From contig CAJUAP010000005.1 of the NCBI GenBank assembly GCA_910584435.1, positions 1 through 64,000 of the forward strand: a stretch of DNA of 64,000 nucleotides. Direction: 5' to 3'. Positions 24,037 through 33,923 of the stretch are shown in pieces. Numbering within the stretch: position 1 is the first letter of the stretch; every line of letters begins with the position of its first letter. The notes below the pieces were generated by a model that searched no databases, had not been told where the DNA came from, and saw nothing but the letters and a program-made list of their open reading frames with translations. The translations under genes were made by a program, and so were the position numbers. The DNA is from an uncultured Acetatifactor sp. (GTDB lineage: Bacteria; Bacillota; Clostridia; Lachnospirales; Lachnospiraceae).

Positions 24037-25358
24037 TGCGATTCCCTTTTTTGAATATATGCGGCAGAATGATGGGAATTATATTGGGGGGTATTATTGG
24101 TGCATTGCTTTTATGGTATGTGCATTTTCTTCCCACGGATAGAATGCAGATGCATATATACCAATCTCTGCCGTTGCTGCAAAAGGAATTTGAGAATTCG
24201 ATTGTGATAGAAGGATATGAAGCCACTTTGACAGGCAGCTTTACAGATTGCCTGATGTTGGAAAATGCCATTTATTACAATGAGGCGCATTCAGCTTTTG
24301 AACAGGCATTGATGATGTATCGGGGGGAGGTATCGGAAGGGGATGGCTGGGCGCCGGGAACTTCTCTGGCAGCTTATCTGGAAGATGCACCTATGAGCAG
24401 AGAAATATCTTATTCCAGATATTGGCATGGATATTTATTGATTTTAAAACCACTGCTGATGCTGACAAATGTGCAGACTCTCAGGATATGCAATGCCATA
24501 GTACAAAGCATAATGATGTGTGCGCTGGTGGGATTGTGTTTTAGGCAGAAGAAGGGCAGCCTGGGCGTGATTTTGGCTGCGGCCCTTATGTTTATTTACC
24601 CATTTGTACTTTATTTTTCTTTCTCGTTAAGTATCTGTTATTATCTGGTGCTGGCGGCAGTGATGACACAGGTGCTTTGGCGTGAAAAATGGAAGTCTCA
24701 GGAAAGTTTCTGTATATTTTTCATGGTTGTGGGAATGGGCACTGCATATTTTGATTTTTTAACTTATCCGCTGGTAACATTAGGATTTCCGTTGGGAATA
24801 GAGATTTATTGCTCTGAAAAGCGTTGGACAAAGAAATGCGGAGAGATGCTGCAGTACCTTTTCCATTGGTTTGCCGGATATATAGGTATGTGGGCTATGA
24901 AATGGGTAATATCTGATGTGGTGTTTGGCGCAGGGACAATCAAAGACGCGCTGACGGCAATAGGTGAGAGAACACAGAGTGCCGTGGAGCAGTCTGTGTG
25001 GCAGGGATATGCACAGGTACTTGAAAAAAACTTGTCTTATTATATAAATATTCCGTTTTTGTTCATAGTGATGGGAATTGTTTTATGGCAGATAGCTGGT
25101 CTGGGGAAAGAGTGGTGCTCCGGAGATGAGAAGAAGAGAGGATATTTACTGGGCGTTTTGATGAATCAAGCAATTCCTTGTATGTTGCTGGCATTATTGC
25201 CTTTTATATGGTATATTGTAACACAGAATCATTCTATGGAGCACAGTGTTTATACATGTAAAATAGTATCAATTACTGTGTTTGCGGTTTTCATTTTTAT
25301 CAGTGGATGGAAGGCTGGTTTTGAAGAAAATAACATGGGAAAAAGTGCAAAGGAATGA
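24036..25358 (+). CDS. Polytopic membrane protein of unknown function (possible GT-C fold)
   Basis: 440 residues from ATG 24036, overlapping the proA stop by one base. First membrane segment at about 11-32, then an extracytoplasmic stretch of roughly 110 residues (with EGYEATLTGSFTDCLMLENA and SYSRYWHGYLLILKPLL), then at least seven more membrane segments. One membrane anchor, a large outer loop and a helical bundle is the pattern of GT-C glycosyltransferases, but I could not identify the acidic catalytic motif with certainty. Its placing between proA and feoA may be accidental. Function unknown. Confidence 0.72.
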   Translation: MRFPFLNICGRMMGIILGGIIGALLLWYVHFLPTDRMQMHIYQSLPLLQKEFENSIVIEGYEATLTGSFTDCLMLENAIYYNEAHSAFEQALMMYRGEVSEGDGWAPGTSLAAYLEDAPMSREISYSRYWHGYLLILKPLLMLTNVQTLRICNAIVQSIMMCALVGLCFRQKKGSLGVILAAALMFIYPFVLYFSFSLSICYYLVLAAVMTQVLWREKWKSQESFCIFFMVVGMGTAYFDFLTYPLVTLGFPLGIEIYCSEKRWTKKCGEMLQYLFHWFAGYIGMWAMKWVISDVVFGAGTIKDALTAIGERTQSAVEQSVWQGYAQVLEKNLSYYINIPFLFIVMGIVLWQIAGLGKEWCSGDEKKRGYLLGVLMNQAIPCMLLALLPFIWYIVTQNHSMEHSVYTCKIVSITVFAVFIFISGWKAGFEENNMGKSAKE

Positions 25359-25404
25359 GTTTGTTTTGGGTGAGCTTGCTGTAGGCAGGCGAATAGGAGT
25401 TAAT

Positions 25405-25710
25405 ATGACACTTTATGAAGCACAAAAGGGAAGCAGTTATTGTATCAGAGGGCTCTATGTGGAACCTGTGATAACCAGAAGATTGGAAGCTCTGGGGCTA
25501 AATGACGGAACCATAATTAATGTACTTAACAGAAAAAAGCATGGTGCGCTGATTATCCGGGTAAGGGGAACGCGTCTGGCGCTGGGAAAACATATTTCAT
25601 CCAATATTGAAATCAGCGAATATCAGGAGGAAGCAGCCGGTGCAGTGGATGGCTGCGAGGGGGAAAGTGTGACTTCTGAGAAAGCGGAGGAGGATGAAAA
25701 TGAAAAGTAA
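25405..25710 (+). CDS. feoA: FeoA-type ferrous iron transport protein
   Basis: 101 residues from ATG 25405 (AGGAG 8 bases upstream). SH3-like FeoA domain at about 1-75: TLYEAQKGSSYCIRGLYVEP, RRLEALGLNDGTIINVLNRK, ALIIRVRGTRLALGKHISSN. The last 25 residues are an acidic Glu-rich tail not part of the usual domain. FeoA supports FeoB-dependent Fe2+ uptake. It overlaps feoB by 11 bases. The frame is open upstream to 25282, but that part overlaps the membrane protein gene and was rejected. Confidence 0.92.
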   Translation: MTLYEAQKGSSYCIRGLYVEPVITRRLEALGLNDGTIINVLNRKKHGALIIRVRGTRLALGKHISSNIEISEYQEEAAGAVDGCEGESVTSEKAEEDENEK

Positions 25711-27745
25711 TCCTGAGAAAAATGCAGGTTTGAAAAAAACGGCGCAGGTAAACCATATCAATGTGGCATGTATCGGTAATCCCAACTGTGGTAAGACGAC
25801 CTTGTTCAATGCGTTGACAGGAGCGAAGCTGAAGGTGGCAAACTGGCCGGGGGTCACGGTGGAACGATTTGAAGGAGAGGCTTTCTATGAGGATACCAGG
25901 ATTACGCTGGTTGATACGCCGGGCATTTATTCCCTGACTTGTTATACCATAGAGGAGAAGGTTACAAGGCAGTGTGCTATGGATGATGACATTGATGTGA
26001 TTATCAATGTGGTGGATGCTTCTTCTCTGGAACGCAATTTGTATTTGACACTGCAGCTTTTGGAGCTTGGAAAACCTGTGGTTCTGGCGCTGAATATGAT
26101 GGATGTGGTGAAAGAGCGGGGGATGGAGATTGACATGCACCGTCTGCCTGAAATGCTGGGCGATATTCCGGTAGTGCCTGTGTCGGCGGCCAGGCGCACA
26201 GGACTTGATATTCTGCTTCATGCGGTGATCCATCATTATGAAGAGGGGATGGAAGAGTATATTCTGGATTATCCGGAGGAGATAGAGAGCAGAATTGCAA
26301 AGCTGGAAGCAATGATGGCAGCCCAGTATCCCGACCATTCTTCTGTGAGATGGCATGCAATCAAACTGCTGGAAGATGATGAAGAGGTAAAACAAGATCA
26401 TCCCCTTTCCGTAGTGAATATTGTGGATCGAAGCTATGAGAAAGAAATCATTCAGAGCAAATATGCTTACATAGAAAGGGTAGTGGGAGAAACGCTGTTC
26501 CATAAGGGGAAAAAGGCGGCATCCACGGATAAAATAGACAGGATACTGACGCATTCTGTCTGGGGAATTCCCGTATTTCTGGTGGTAATGTGCATTGTAT
26601 TTTTAATGACGTTTACGGTGGGAGATGCGTTGAAAGGGGTTTTTGAGACAGGGCTTGCATATGTGTCTGAGGGGGCGGCAGCCGTGCTGGAGGGGCTGGG
26701 TGTGGCGGATTGGCTCGAGTCTCTGATGGTAGACGGGATCATAGCCGGTGTTGGAGGAATCCTTACCTTTCTTCCCAACATTTTTATCTTGTTTCTGGCA
26801 CTGGCGATCTTGGAAGACAGCGGATATATGGCAAGAGTTGCCTATGTGATGGATTCTGTCATGGGCAAGGTAGGGCTCTCAGGAAAAGCATTTCTTCCTA
26901 TGATTCTGGGGTTTGGATGTACGGTGCCGGCGATTATGGCCACAAGAGCTTTGGAAACAGAACATGACAGGCGCAAGACAATGCTGGTGACACCGTTTAT
27001 GTCCTGTTCCGCCAGACTGCCTGTGTATGTGTTGTTTTCGGATATGTTTTTCGGAGACTATGCGGTGATTGCGGCATTTTCCATGTATGTCATCGGAATG
27101 CTGATTGCTATTTTTGCAGCCCGTGTGATCAACCGGCTGGAAAACGGCAAGCGGGCAGCCAATGAATCTCTGTTGATTGAGCTGCCGGAATACAAACGGC
27201 CGAATGCAAGGACAATTCGTATCTATGTGTGGAACAAGGTGAAGGATTATCTGTCAAAGGCGGGAACTACAATTTTTATTGCCTCTATTATCATATGGTT
27301 CGTGCTGAATTTTGGTTTGACAGGAAAGGTGGAGAATCCGGCAGACAGTTTCGGCGCTGTTGTGGGGCGGATGCTTGTGCCTGTGCTGGCACCGGCAGGT
27401 TTGGGAATGTGGCAGATTGGCGTGGCGCTGCTCTCAGGAATTTCAGCCAAGGAGGTTGTGGTGGCAAGTTTTGCAGTGTTGTTCGGTGTTGCGAATGCCA
27501 ATTCCGATGCCGGGATGGCGGTTATTATAGATAATATTCACAGTATGAATCCGGGATTCGGGCCATTGAATGCTTATTGTCTGATGCTTTTTTGTCTGTT
27601 GTATGTGCCCTGTGTGGCAACGGTGGCAACGGTCAAAAAAGAGAGCGGCTCGTGGAAGTTTACTGCAGGTATGCTGGCGTTTCAGTTGATATTGGCCTGG
27701 AGTGTTGCAACAATTGTGTTTCAGGCAGGGAGCTTATTTCTATAG
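25700..27745 (+). CDS. feoB: Ferrous iron transporter FeoB
   Basis: 681 residues from ATG 25700 (AGGAGG 6 bases upstream; ATG 25694 also possible). N-terminal G domain: G1 GNPNCGKTTLFNALTG, G3 DTPGIYSL, G4 NMMD; then a helical GDI-like spacer. The membrane core has two Gate domains (GFGCTVPAIMATRALE; SGISAKEVVVASFAVLFGV) and the Cys-containing YVPCVATVATVKKESGS near the C-terminus. Imports Fe2+ across the cytoplasmic membrane. A structured intergenic element follows. No obvious Fur box was seen near feoA. Confidence 0.97.
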   Translation: MKSNPEKNAGLKKTAQVNHINVACIGNPNCGKTTLFNALTGAKLKVANWPGVTVERFEGEAFYEDTRITLVDTPGIYSLTCYTIEEKVTRQCAMDDDIDVIINVVDASSLERNLYLTLQLLELGKPVVLALNMMDVVKERGMEIDMHRLPEMLGDIPVVPVSAARRTGLDILLHAVIHHYEEGMEEYILDYPEEIESRIAKLEAMMAAQYPDHSSVRWHAIKLLEDDEEVKQDHPLSVVNIVDRSYEKEIIQSKYAYIERVVGETLFHKGKKAASTDKIDRILTHSVWGIPVFLVVMCIVFLMTFTVGDALKGVFETGLAYVSEGAAAVLEGLGVADWLESLMVDGIIAGVGGILTFLPNIFILFLALAILEDSGYMARVAYVMDSVMGKVGLSGKAFLPMILGFGCTVPAIMATRALETEHDRRKTMLVTPFMSCSARLPVYVLFSDMFFGDYAVIAAFSMYVIGMLIAIFAARVINRLENGKRAANESLLIELPEYKRPNARTIRIYVWNKVKDYLSKAGTTIFIASIIIWFVLNFGLTGKVENPADSFGAVVGRMLVPVLAPAGLGMWQIGVALLSGISAKEVVVASFAVLFGVANANSDAGMAVIIDNIHSMNPGFGPLNAYCLMLFCLLYVPCVATVATVKKESGSWKFTAGMLAFQLILAWSVATIVFQAGSLFL

Positions 27746-27762
27746 AAGGCGGCAAGTGTGCT

Positions 27763-27893
27763 GTGTAAAGAAATTTTAAGCGGCCAAAGTAGGCCGGGAA
27801 TTTCTAAATTACACACTGAAGAATGCCAAGAGCACAGGCTGGCTTCGAGCAGGCATTCTTCTCATGGTTTGTTTGCGGCACTGAGGCGGCATG
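27763..27893. repeat. Multi-hairpin intergenic element (family C, copy 2)
   Basis: Outer stem GTGTAAAGAAATT (27763-27775) with AATTTCTAAATTACAC (27799-27814), inner CGGCC/GGCCG stem, second hairpin GAAGAATGCC (27818-27827) / GGCATTCTTC (27852-27861), then ATGGTTTGTTTGCGGC. It may also act as terminator for feoAB. Confidence 0.65.
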
Positions 27894-27920
27894 AAGGTAA
27901 GTGAAAGAAAAGGAGAAGAA

Positions 27921-30900
27921 ATGTATATTGATTTATCAGGAGAGTGGAAGATTTCGCTGGAAGCAGATGGGGGAAGGCAGTCAGGTTCTATTCTGTTGCC
28001 GGGCATTTTACAGGCGGCAGGATATGGGAATCCTATTACAAGGCAGACACCCTGGGTCAGTGCTCTGCATGATTCCTTTTGGTATGAGCAGGAAGAGTAC
28101 AAATATGCCCAGGAGGAAGGGGTGAATGTCCCGTTTTTATCCCAGCCGCCCAGGCATTTCCTGGGGAAAGCCGTATACGAGAGAACAGTGATTATTCCCA
28201 GGGAGCAGGAGTGGCATTTTCATGTGGAAATCGCCAGATGGCGCAGCCAGGTATGGGTAGATGGAGAGCTGAAGGGGGAAGATTGTTCTCTGTGCGGTCC
28301 TCACGATATTAAGATAGGGAAATTGGCGGCGGGCGAACATGTATTGAGGGTGGTTATGGACACTTCCATGCTGTATCCATATAGACCTGATGCACATGCG
28401 GTTTCGGACGCTTTAGGCGCTGCCTGGAATGGTATGGTGGGAGAAATTGCCCTTATGACAGAGGATGAGAGCGAGAAGCGCCTGGAAGAACGGAAAGCAT
28501 ATGCCAAAGCACATCCAAGAACTGTGGAAGCCGGAAACGGCCGGTTTGTCATAGATGGTGAACCTTTTTATTTTCGGGCTACACATTTTGGAGGAGATTA
28601 CCCGTTAACAGGCTGTCCCGTCACGGACATGGCATGGTGGCGCAGGATTATGGGAATTATGAAGGAATGGGGACTGAACGGCATCAGATTTCATTCTTAT
28701 TGTCCTCCGGAAGCGGCTTTTGCGGCGGCGGATGAAGAAGGAATGTGCCTCCTGGTGGAATGCGGTATGTGGAACCATTTCGGGGAAGACCCTGAGGGGG
28801 AGAAAATGTATCAGGTTCTGCAGCAGGAAACCAGGCGGATTCTGGATAATTTTGGACATCACCCTTCCTTTATGCTTTTTTCACCTACCAATGAACCCAG
28901 CGGATCGTGGTACGGCCCCTTGAAAAGATGGGTCAGCGAGACAAGAGCTTATGACGAGGCGCTTGGATATGGCGGAAGGAGAATTTATACCGCGCAGTCG
29001 GGCTGGCCGTATGATGTGCCGCCTGCAGAAATAGAAGGGGTGGATTTTATCTATTTCCACCGTTCGGGAAATGGAACCGGGAAGGGCGGAATGATTCGGG
29101 GGCAGAGAGGCTGGAAGGGCGGAGATTACAGTGCTGCCTTGTCCGGAGCAGGAAAACCGGTAATCTGTCATGAAATGGGGCAGATCTGTGCGTACCCTGA
29201 TTATAATATTGTGGAAAAATACACGGGCTATATGCAGCCGGGGAATTATAAGGTGTTTCGGGAGAATGCCAGGGCAAACGGTATTCTGCCCTATGCCAAA
29301 GAGTTTGTGAAGTGTTCCGGTGAAAATCAGCTCAGACTTTATAAAGAGGAACTGGAGGCAAACTTCAGAACGCCGCAGCTGCAGGGATTCGAGCTTCTGG
29401 ATCTTCATGATTATCTAGGACAGGGGACGGCTCTGGTGGGGATTTTGGATGCTTTCTGGGAGAATAAGGGTTACGGCAGCCCGGAAGAATTCAGGAATTT
29501 TTGCGGGGATACGGTTTTGCTTGCCAGATGCGGCAGTTATGTCTGGAAGAATACGGATACGGCTGTAATTCCGGTAGAAGTCTGCCATTATGGGAAGAAC
29601 AGTATCCTGAATGGCGTGATACAATGGAGTTTGCAGCATGGGGATGAAATCCTTCAGGCCGGGGAGCTTATGGTGGATGAGATTCCTGAAGGAGGAAATA
29701 CAAAAGCAGGTGAGGTTACGCTTTGCTTTGAGGAAATTCTGGCAGATTACCGGAAGCGGATGTCAGGCTCTTCTTCCACTGGTTCCATGGAGGAAGATTT
29801 CGCTGATATAGACGAAATATCTGCGGAAGGTGGAATTTCAGAGAAAGCCTGTGCCGGGAACATGGAACTGACTTTGACATTGGGGCTTCCTGTGCGTCTG
29901 GATACAGGCGAAGAGAATTTTGTCTGCAACAGCTGGAAGCTGTATGTGTTTACAAAGCCGCAAATGGAAGAAGAGTATTCCGAAGAGAAGCCTGCGGAAA
30001 CGGATAGTATGCTCTATACAAGGGATTGGAAGGAAGCAAAAGCGGCATTGGAAGCAGGCAGACGTGTTGTCTATTCTCCATGGCTGTCCGATTTGAATTA
30101 TGAATGTCCGCAGCTGTCAGGAGGAAGTGTGGGGTGGAACGGCCAGATGGGACCTACCTGGTGCCGTACCATGGGAGTGGTGATAGATGAGAAGCATCCC
30201 ATTTTCAAATATTTTCCTACTGGGAGGGCCGGCGGCTGGCAGTGGGAGGATATTCTGAAGAACAGCAGAGGATTCCATATGGAAGGACTGGAACAGGTGA
30301 AATCCATAGTGCAGCCCATTGATGACTGGAACAGGAATCTGCTGCAGGGGATGATGTTCGAGGCAGAGGTGTTGAATGGCAGGTTACTGTTTGTTTCGGC
30401 AAATCTGGAGGGAACATTTGAAAAGCGGCCGGAAGCATATTGTCTGAAACAGGCGGTTTTAAAATATGCAGGTTCGGAAGATTTCTGTGCATCCGGGGCC
30501 GTTCCCAGGGTGGACATTCAGAAGATTGAGGACAAGTTTTTCCCCACATTGCGGATGAGTGAACTGACCAAGGAGATTTCTTATGGCAGTTTGGGAGAAG
30601 ACGGGAAGGTAAAAGACGGTATTGCAATCGTGGAAGCAGATCCTGGCACTTCGGTAAGGGTGATGAAGGATTCTTTCCCGGTGACGATTACGATTACATT
30701 ACAGAGAGCAATTACTGTAAAGGGTTTTTTGTATGTGCCTGAACAAAGGGACAGGGAGCATGAGGGATTTGCAAGGGAGTATCGTCTGGAAGTGAGGAAT
30801 GGCGAGACAGGCTGCTGGGAGAAAGCAGCGGAGGGAACTTTTCTGAATACCTGCCGTTCCCAGCGGATTCTGTTTGAGCAGGAAGCGGCCACAGAGGCAA

Positions 30901-31109
30901 TCCGCCTGATTGTTCTGTCTGCTTATGGCTGTGAGGATAAATATGTCTGGGAAGAGAACCGGAGGGGATGGGAACAGAAGTTCAAACCTAAAACGGCTGT
31001 GGTGCAGATTGCGGGAATCCATGTGATTTGTGAGGAGGAAGCTTCTCACAGCGATGTGTTTACAACTGCAAAAAGCCGGAAAACACGTACCAATGAAATC
31101 GAGCTGTAA
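27921..31109 (+). CDS. Glycoside hydrolase family 2 protein
   Basis: 1062 residues from ATG 27921 (AAGGAG upstream). No signal peptide, so probably cytosolic. Order: N-terminal jelly-roll sugar-binding domain (LSGEWKISLEADG...FLGKAVYERTVIIP), then the TIM barrel; acid/base candidate Glu325 in SPTNEPSGSWYG and nucleophile candidate Glu418 in VICHEMGQICAYPDYN. The C-terminal half (about 550-1062) is long and includes a discoidin-like end; an acidic Ser/Glu-rich linker lies around 615-655. GH2 covers beta-galactosidase, glucuronidase, mannosidase and arabinosidase; the exact activity is not readable. It is upstream of a rhamnogalacturonan-lyase-family gene and GH88. Confidence 0.87.
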   Translation: MYIDLSGEWKISLEADGGRQSGSILLPGILQAAGYGNPITRQTPWVSALHDSFWYEQEEYKYAQEEGVNVPFLSQPPRHFLGKAVYERTVIIPREQEWHFHVEIARWRSQVWVDGELKGEDCSLCGPHDIKIGKLAAGEHVLRVVMDTSMLYPYRPDAHAVSDALGAAWNGMVGEIALMTEDESEKRLEERKAYAKAHPRTVEAGNGRFVIDGEPFYFRATHFGGDYPLTGCPVTDMAWWRRIMGIMKEWGLNGIRFHSYCPPEAAFAAADEEGMCLLVECGMWNHFGEDPEGEKMYQVLQQETRRILDNFGHHPSFMLFSPTNEPSGSWYGPLKRWVSETRAYDEALGYGGRRIYTAQSGWPYDVPPAEIEGVDFIYFHRSGNGTGKGGMIRGQRGWKGGDYSAALSGAGKPVICHEMGQICAYPDYNIVEKYTGYMQPGNYKVFRENARANGILPYAKEFVKCSGENQLRLYKEELEANFRTPQLQGFELLDLHDYLGQGTALVGILDAFWENKGYGSPEEFRNFCGDTVLLARCGSYVWKNTDTAVIPVEVCHYGKNSILNGVIQWSLQHGDEILQAGELMVDEIPEGGNTKAGEVTLCFEEILADYRKRMSGSSSTGSMEEDFADIDEISAEGGISEKACAGNMELTLTLGLPVRLDTGEENFVCNSWKLYVFTKPQMEEEYSEEKPAETDSMLYTRDWKEAKAALEAGRRVVYSPWLSDLNYECPQLSGGSVGWNGQMGPTWCRTMGVVIDEKHPIFKYFPTGRAGGWQWEDILKNSRGFHMEGLEQVKSIVQPIDDWNRNLLQGMMFEAEVLNGRLLFVSANLEGTFEKRPEAYCLKQAVLKYAGSEDFCASGAVPRVDIQKIEDKFFPTLRMSELTKEISYGSLGEDGKVKDGIAIVEADPGTSVRVMKDSFPVTITITLQRAITVKGFLYVPEQRDREHEGFAREYRLEVRNGETGCWEKAAEGTFLNTCRSQRILFEQEAATEAIRLIVLSAYGCEDKYVWEENRRGWEQKFKPKTAVVQIAGIHVICEEEASHSDVFTTAKSRKTRTNEIEL

Positions 31110-31112
31110 TAG

Positions 31113-31218
31113 TTTATACTGCTTAACGATTTCACTTGCCGTGAAACCAGACTGCATAACGCTGACTGGTTCAATCGCATGATTACATTAGGCAGTATTC
31201 AGCGTTATGCAGTATAAA
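31113..31218 (+). promoter_or_regulatory. Intergenic segment able to form competing hairpins
   Basis: Three arms: A 31113-31128, B 31151-31165, C 31199-31218. B pairs perfectly over 15 bases with C (31199-31213); A pairs with C (31203-31218) at 15 of 16 bases. A and B therefore compete for C, which ends just before the ribosome site GGGGAGG of the next gene. A small TTTCAC/GTGAAA hairpin lies between A and B. Confidence 0.6.
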
Positions 31219-31239
31219 AAGGGGAGGAAAGGGAAAATT

Positions 31240-33915
31240 ATGAAGTTACATCCATTGAGAAATGAAAAGTCTTTTGGTTATACCACATTCGGCTGTATGT
31301 GGAAGCAGGGAGAGTGCAGTGCTGATACGGAGTATGTGTGCAGAAGGTCAGACGGAAGCAGTCAGGAAGGGATTCCGCTTCAGTCCCGCATTACGGCATA
31401 CTGGCCGGACGGAAGTGTAAAATGGACGGCGCATACGGCGGACGCCGCATTGCTGGGGGATGAAATTGAGGTTCTGCCCAAAGAAATGACAGGACGGGAA
31501 GAAGGCGCCGAAGTTCAGGAAAAGCGTTCGGAGGCGGCCGACGGCATGAACTGTATGGAATCGGAGAATGAGATTGTTCTGCAGGCAGGGGTGATTACCA
31601 TTGTCATAGCCAAGGATGGCAGGCATTTGTTTGCCAGAGCAGAGCGGAACGGCAAGCCCTATCTGTGCGATGCGGAAGCGGTGCTTTTGCTGGAAGAACC
31701 AGTCTGCATCCAGGGAAATCCGGCCAGAATGGAGAAGCGCTACGTCAGCAGCATTCAAAAAGTTTCCATAGAAGAAAAGGGAAAGCTGAAGACAATTATC
31801 CGGTATGATGGTATTCATAAATCCGTATCCGGGGAGGAGAAACTGCCCTTTGTCATCCGTATGGAGGCAGGATATAACAACCCCAATTTGAAATTTACCC
31901 ATACTTTTCTCTATGACGGTGATGAGGATAAGGATTTCCTGAAAGGTCTGGGCATTCGTTTCCATGCGCCCTTATCCGGGGAATTGTATCACCGTCATGT
32001 GAAATTCATGGGGGATCACGGTGTGTTCCATGAGACGCTGGTACCGCTGACGGCGTGGAGGCCCAGGCTGTCCGGGGAACTTTATAAACGGCAGATGTCA
32101 GGGGAGAAGCTGCAGCTTACGGCAGAAGAGAAGGAAGCAGTGGATATTATGCTGCAGGATGTGCCTTTTTGGAGTGAATATGTCTTGTGCCAGGACAGTG
32201 TAAGCCATTTTGGAATTCAGAAAAAACTGAGAGAAGAGAATCTTTGTTATATAGATTGTCTGCATGGCAGCCGCACCGTGGGCGGAGGAGCTTTTGGTTC
32301 CGAGTATGGCAGCGTGACAGTGGCAATCAGGGATTTCTGGCAGAAATATCCCTCAGGGATTGCGCTTACGGGATTGGACGGGGATATGGCAGAGTGTACG
32401 CTCTGGTTCTGGGCACCCCAGGCTCCGGTGATGGATTTCAGGCATTATGCTTCCAGAGGCTATAATCAGGTCTGTTATGAGGGGTATGATTATAAGGGAG
32501 CGGCACCGGATGGGATTGCCTGTACCAATGAATGTGCCATTACCTTTTCAGAGAAAATGATTCCTGCGGATGAAGAGGTGGAGAATTTTGTTGCTTTGGT
32601 AAATGATCCTGTAATTTATGTGGGAACGCCGGAATTTTATCATGAGATGAGAGCTTTCGGCTATTGGTCGCTGCCTTCCGAGTCCGGGAAAGCTTCGGAA
32701 ACGGAGCAATGGCTGGAAACACAGCTTGAACGGGCATTTGCATTTTATAAGGATGAAATTGAACAGAGAAATTGGTATGGAATGTTCAATTATGGGGATG
32801 TGATGCATACTTATGATTCCGTGCGGCATCAGTGGAAATATGATATCGGCGGCTATGCCTGGGATAATACGGAATTGGTGCCGACGCTGTGGCTGTGGCT
32901 GTATTTCATGCGTACCGGCAGGGAGGATGTCTATCGGATGGCGGAGAAGCTTTCACGTCATGCTTCCGAGGTGGATGTGTATCATATGGGAAAATATAAG
33001 GGACTTGGCTCCAGGCATAATGTGCGCCATTGGGGATGCCCCTGTAAGGAAGCGCGGATTGCCATGGCAGGGCACCACAGAGTGCTTTATTATCTTACCG
33101 GTGACAGGCGTCTGGAGGATATTTTCGAGGAACTGAAGGACAATGAAATGAGCTTTTTGAACAAGGATCCGCTGGGGGATTTCTTTGACAAAAAGGACAT
33201 GGTATATCCAAGTCATGCCAGAAGCGGGCCGGACTGGTCTTCTCTCTGCTCCAATTGGATGACCCGGTGGGAGAGATTTCAGGATGAACGGTATAGGGAT
33301 AAGATCCTGACGGGAATACAGGATATCAAAAATGCGCCGTTAAAGCTGGTATCGGGACCTGATTTTGAATTTGATCCTGCAACCTGCCATCTGCGCTATA
33401 TCGGGGAGCGTACCACAGGAGGATGCCATCTGCAGATTTGTATGGGGGCGCCTCAGATTTGGGCGGAGCTTGGCGACTTGCTTGGAGATGAGGAATGGAA
33501 GCAGATGCTTGCCGATCTGGGGAAGACATATTTTATGACAAAGGAAGAAAGGGATAAGGCCACAAACGGACTGCTTGGAAGGCGGCAGTTTACTTTTCCC
33601 ATTATGGCTACGGGCATTGGCGCTTACGGTGCGGCTTACCTGAAGGATGAGGAATTGGCAGGGCGTATCTGGAAGGAGCTGCTGCGCTCTATTATCAGTG
33701 AGTCCAATCAGGATGGCTTTGTTGTTACAATAACTGAGAATCAGGGCAATCAGGCAAAATTAAAGGAGATACCCTGGGTCAGCACGAATTTTGTGTCGCA
33801 GTTTTGCCTGAATGTAATCATGGTATTGGATTTTATCAGGGACAGTCTGCCGGGAACCATGGCGGAAGCGGCGGCTTTGATTGGGGACGGAGAAGAGCAT
33901 TTCCGCAAGGCATAA
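31240..33915 (+). CDS. Exo-rhamnogalacturonan lyase family (YetA-like) protein
   Basis: 891 residues from ATG 31240 (GGGGAGG upstream). Begins MKLHPLRNEKSFGYTTFGCM with the family block ITAYWPDGSVKWTAHTAD, then a beta-rich domain, RHYASRGYNQVC-like segment and an alpha/alpha-barrel part rich in Trp/His (SRHNVRHWGCPCKEARIAMA; RSGPDWSSLCSNWMTRWERF). Similar in length and layout to B. subtilis YetA, annotated as exo-rhamnogalacturonan lyase family; no signal peptide. Related PL families cleave rhamnose-uronate linkages and leave an unsaturated uronic acid, which GH88 (34994) could hydrolyse. Exact linkage unknown. Confidence 0.72.
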   Translation: MKLHPLRNEKSFGYTTFGCMWKQGECSADTEYVCRRSDGSSQEGIPLQSRITAYWPDGSVKWTAHTADAALLGDEIEVLPKEMTGREEGAEVQEKRSEAADGMNCMESENEIVLQAGVITIVIAKDGRHLFARAERNGKPYLCDAEAVLLLEEPVCIQGNPARMEKRYVSSIQKVSIEEKGKLKTIIRYDGIHKSVSGEEKLPFVIRMEAGYNNPNLKFTHTFLYDGDEDKDFLKGLGIRFHAPLSGELYHRHVKFMGDHGVFHETLVPLTAWRPRLSGELYKRQMSGEKLQLTAEEKEAVDIMLQDVPFWSEYVLCQDSVSHFGIQKKLREENLCYIDCLHGSRTVGGGAFGSEYGSVTVAIRDFWQKYPSGIALTGLDGDMAECTLWFWAPQAPVMDFRHYASRGYNQVCYEGYDYKGAAPDGIACTNECAITFSEKMIPADEEVENFVALVNDPVIYVGTPEFYHEMRAFGYWSLPSESGKASETEQWLETQLERAFAFYKDEIEQRNWYGMFNYGDVMHTYDSVRHQWKYDIGGYAWDNTELVPTLWLWLYFMRTGREDVYRMAEKLSRHASEVDVYHMGKYKGLGSRHNVRHWGCPCKEARIAMAGHHRVLYYLTGDRRLEDIFEELKDNEMSFLNKDPLGDFFDKKDMVYPSHARSGPDWSSLCSNWMTRWERFQDERYRDKILTGIQDIKNAPLKLVSGPDFEFDPATCHLRYIGERTTGGCHLQICMGAPQIWAELGDLLGDEEWKQMLADLGKTYFMTKEERDKATNGLLGRRQFTFPIMATGIGAYGAAYLKDEELAGRIWKELLRSIISESNQDGFVVTITENQGNQAKLKEIPWVSTNFVSQFCLNVIMVLDFIRDSLPGTMAEAAALIGDGEEHFRKA

Positions 33916-33923
33916 GTGTGAAC

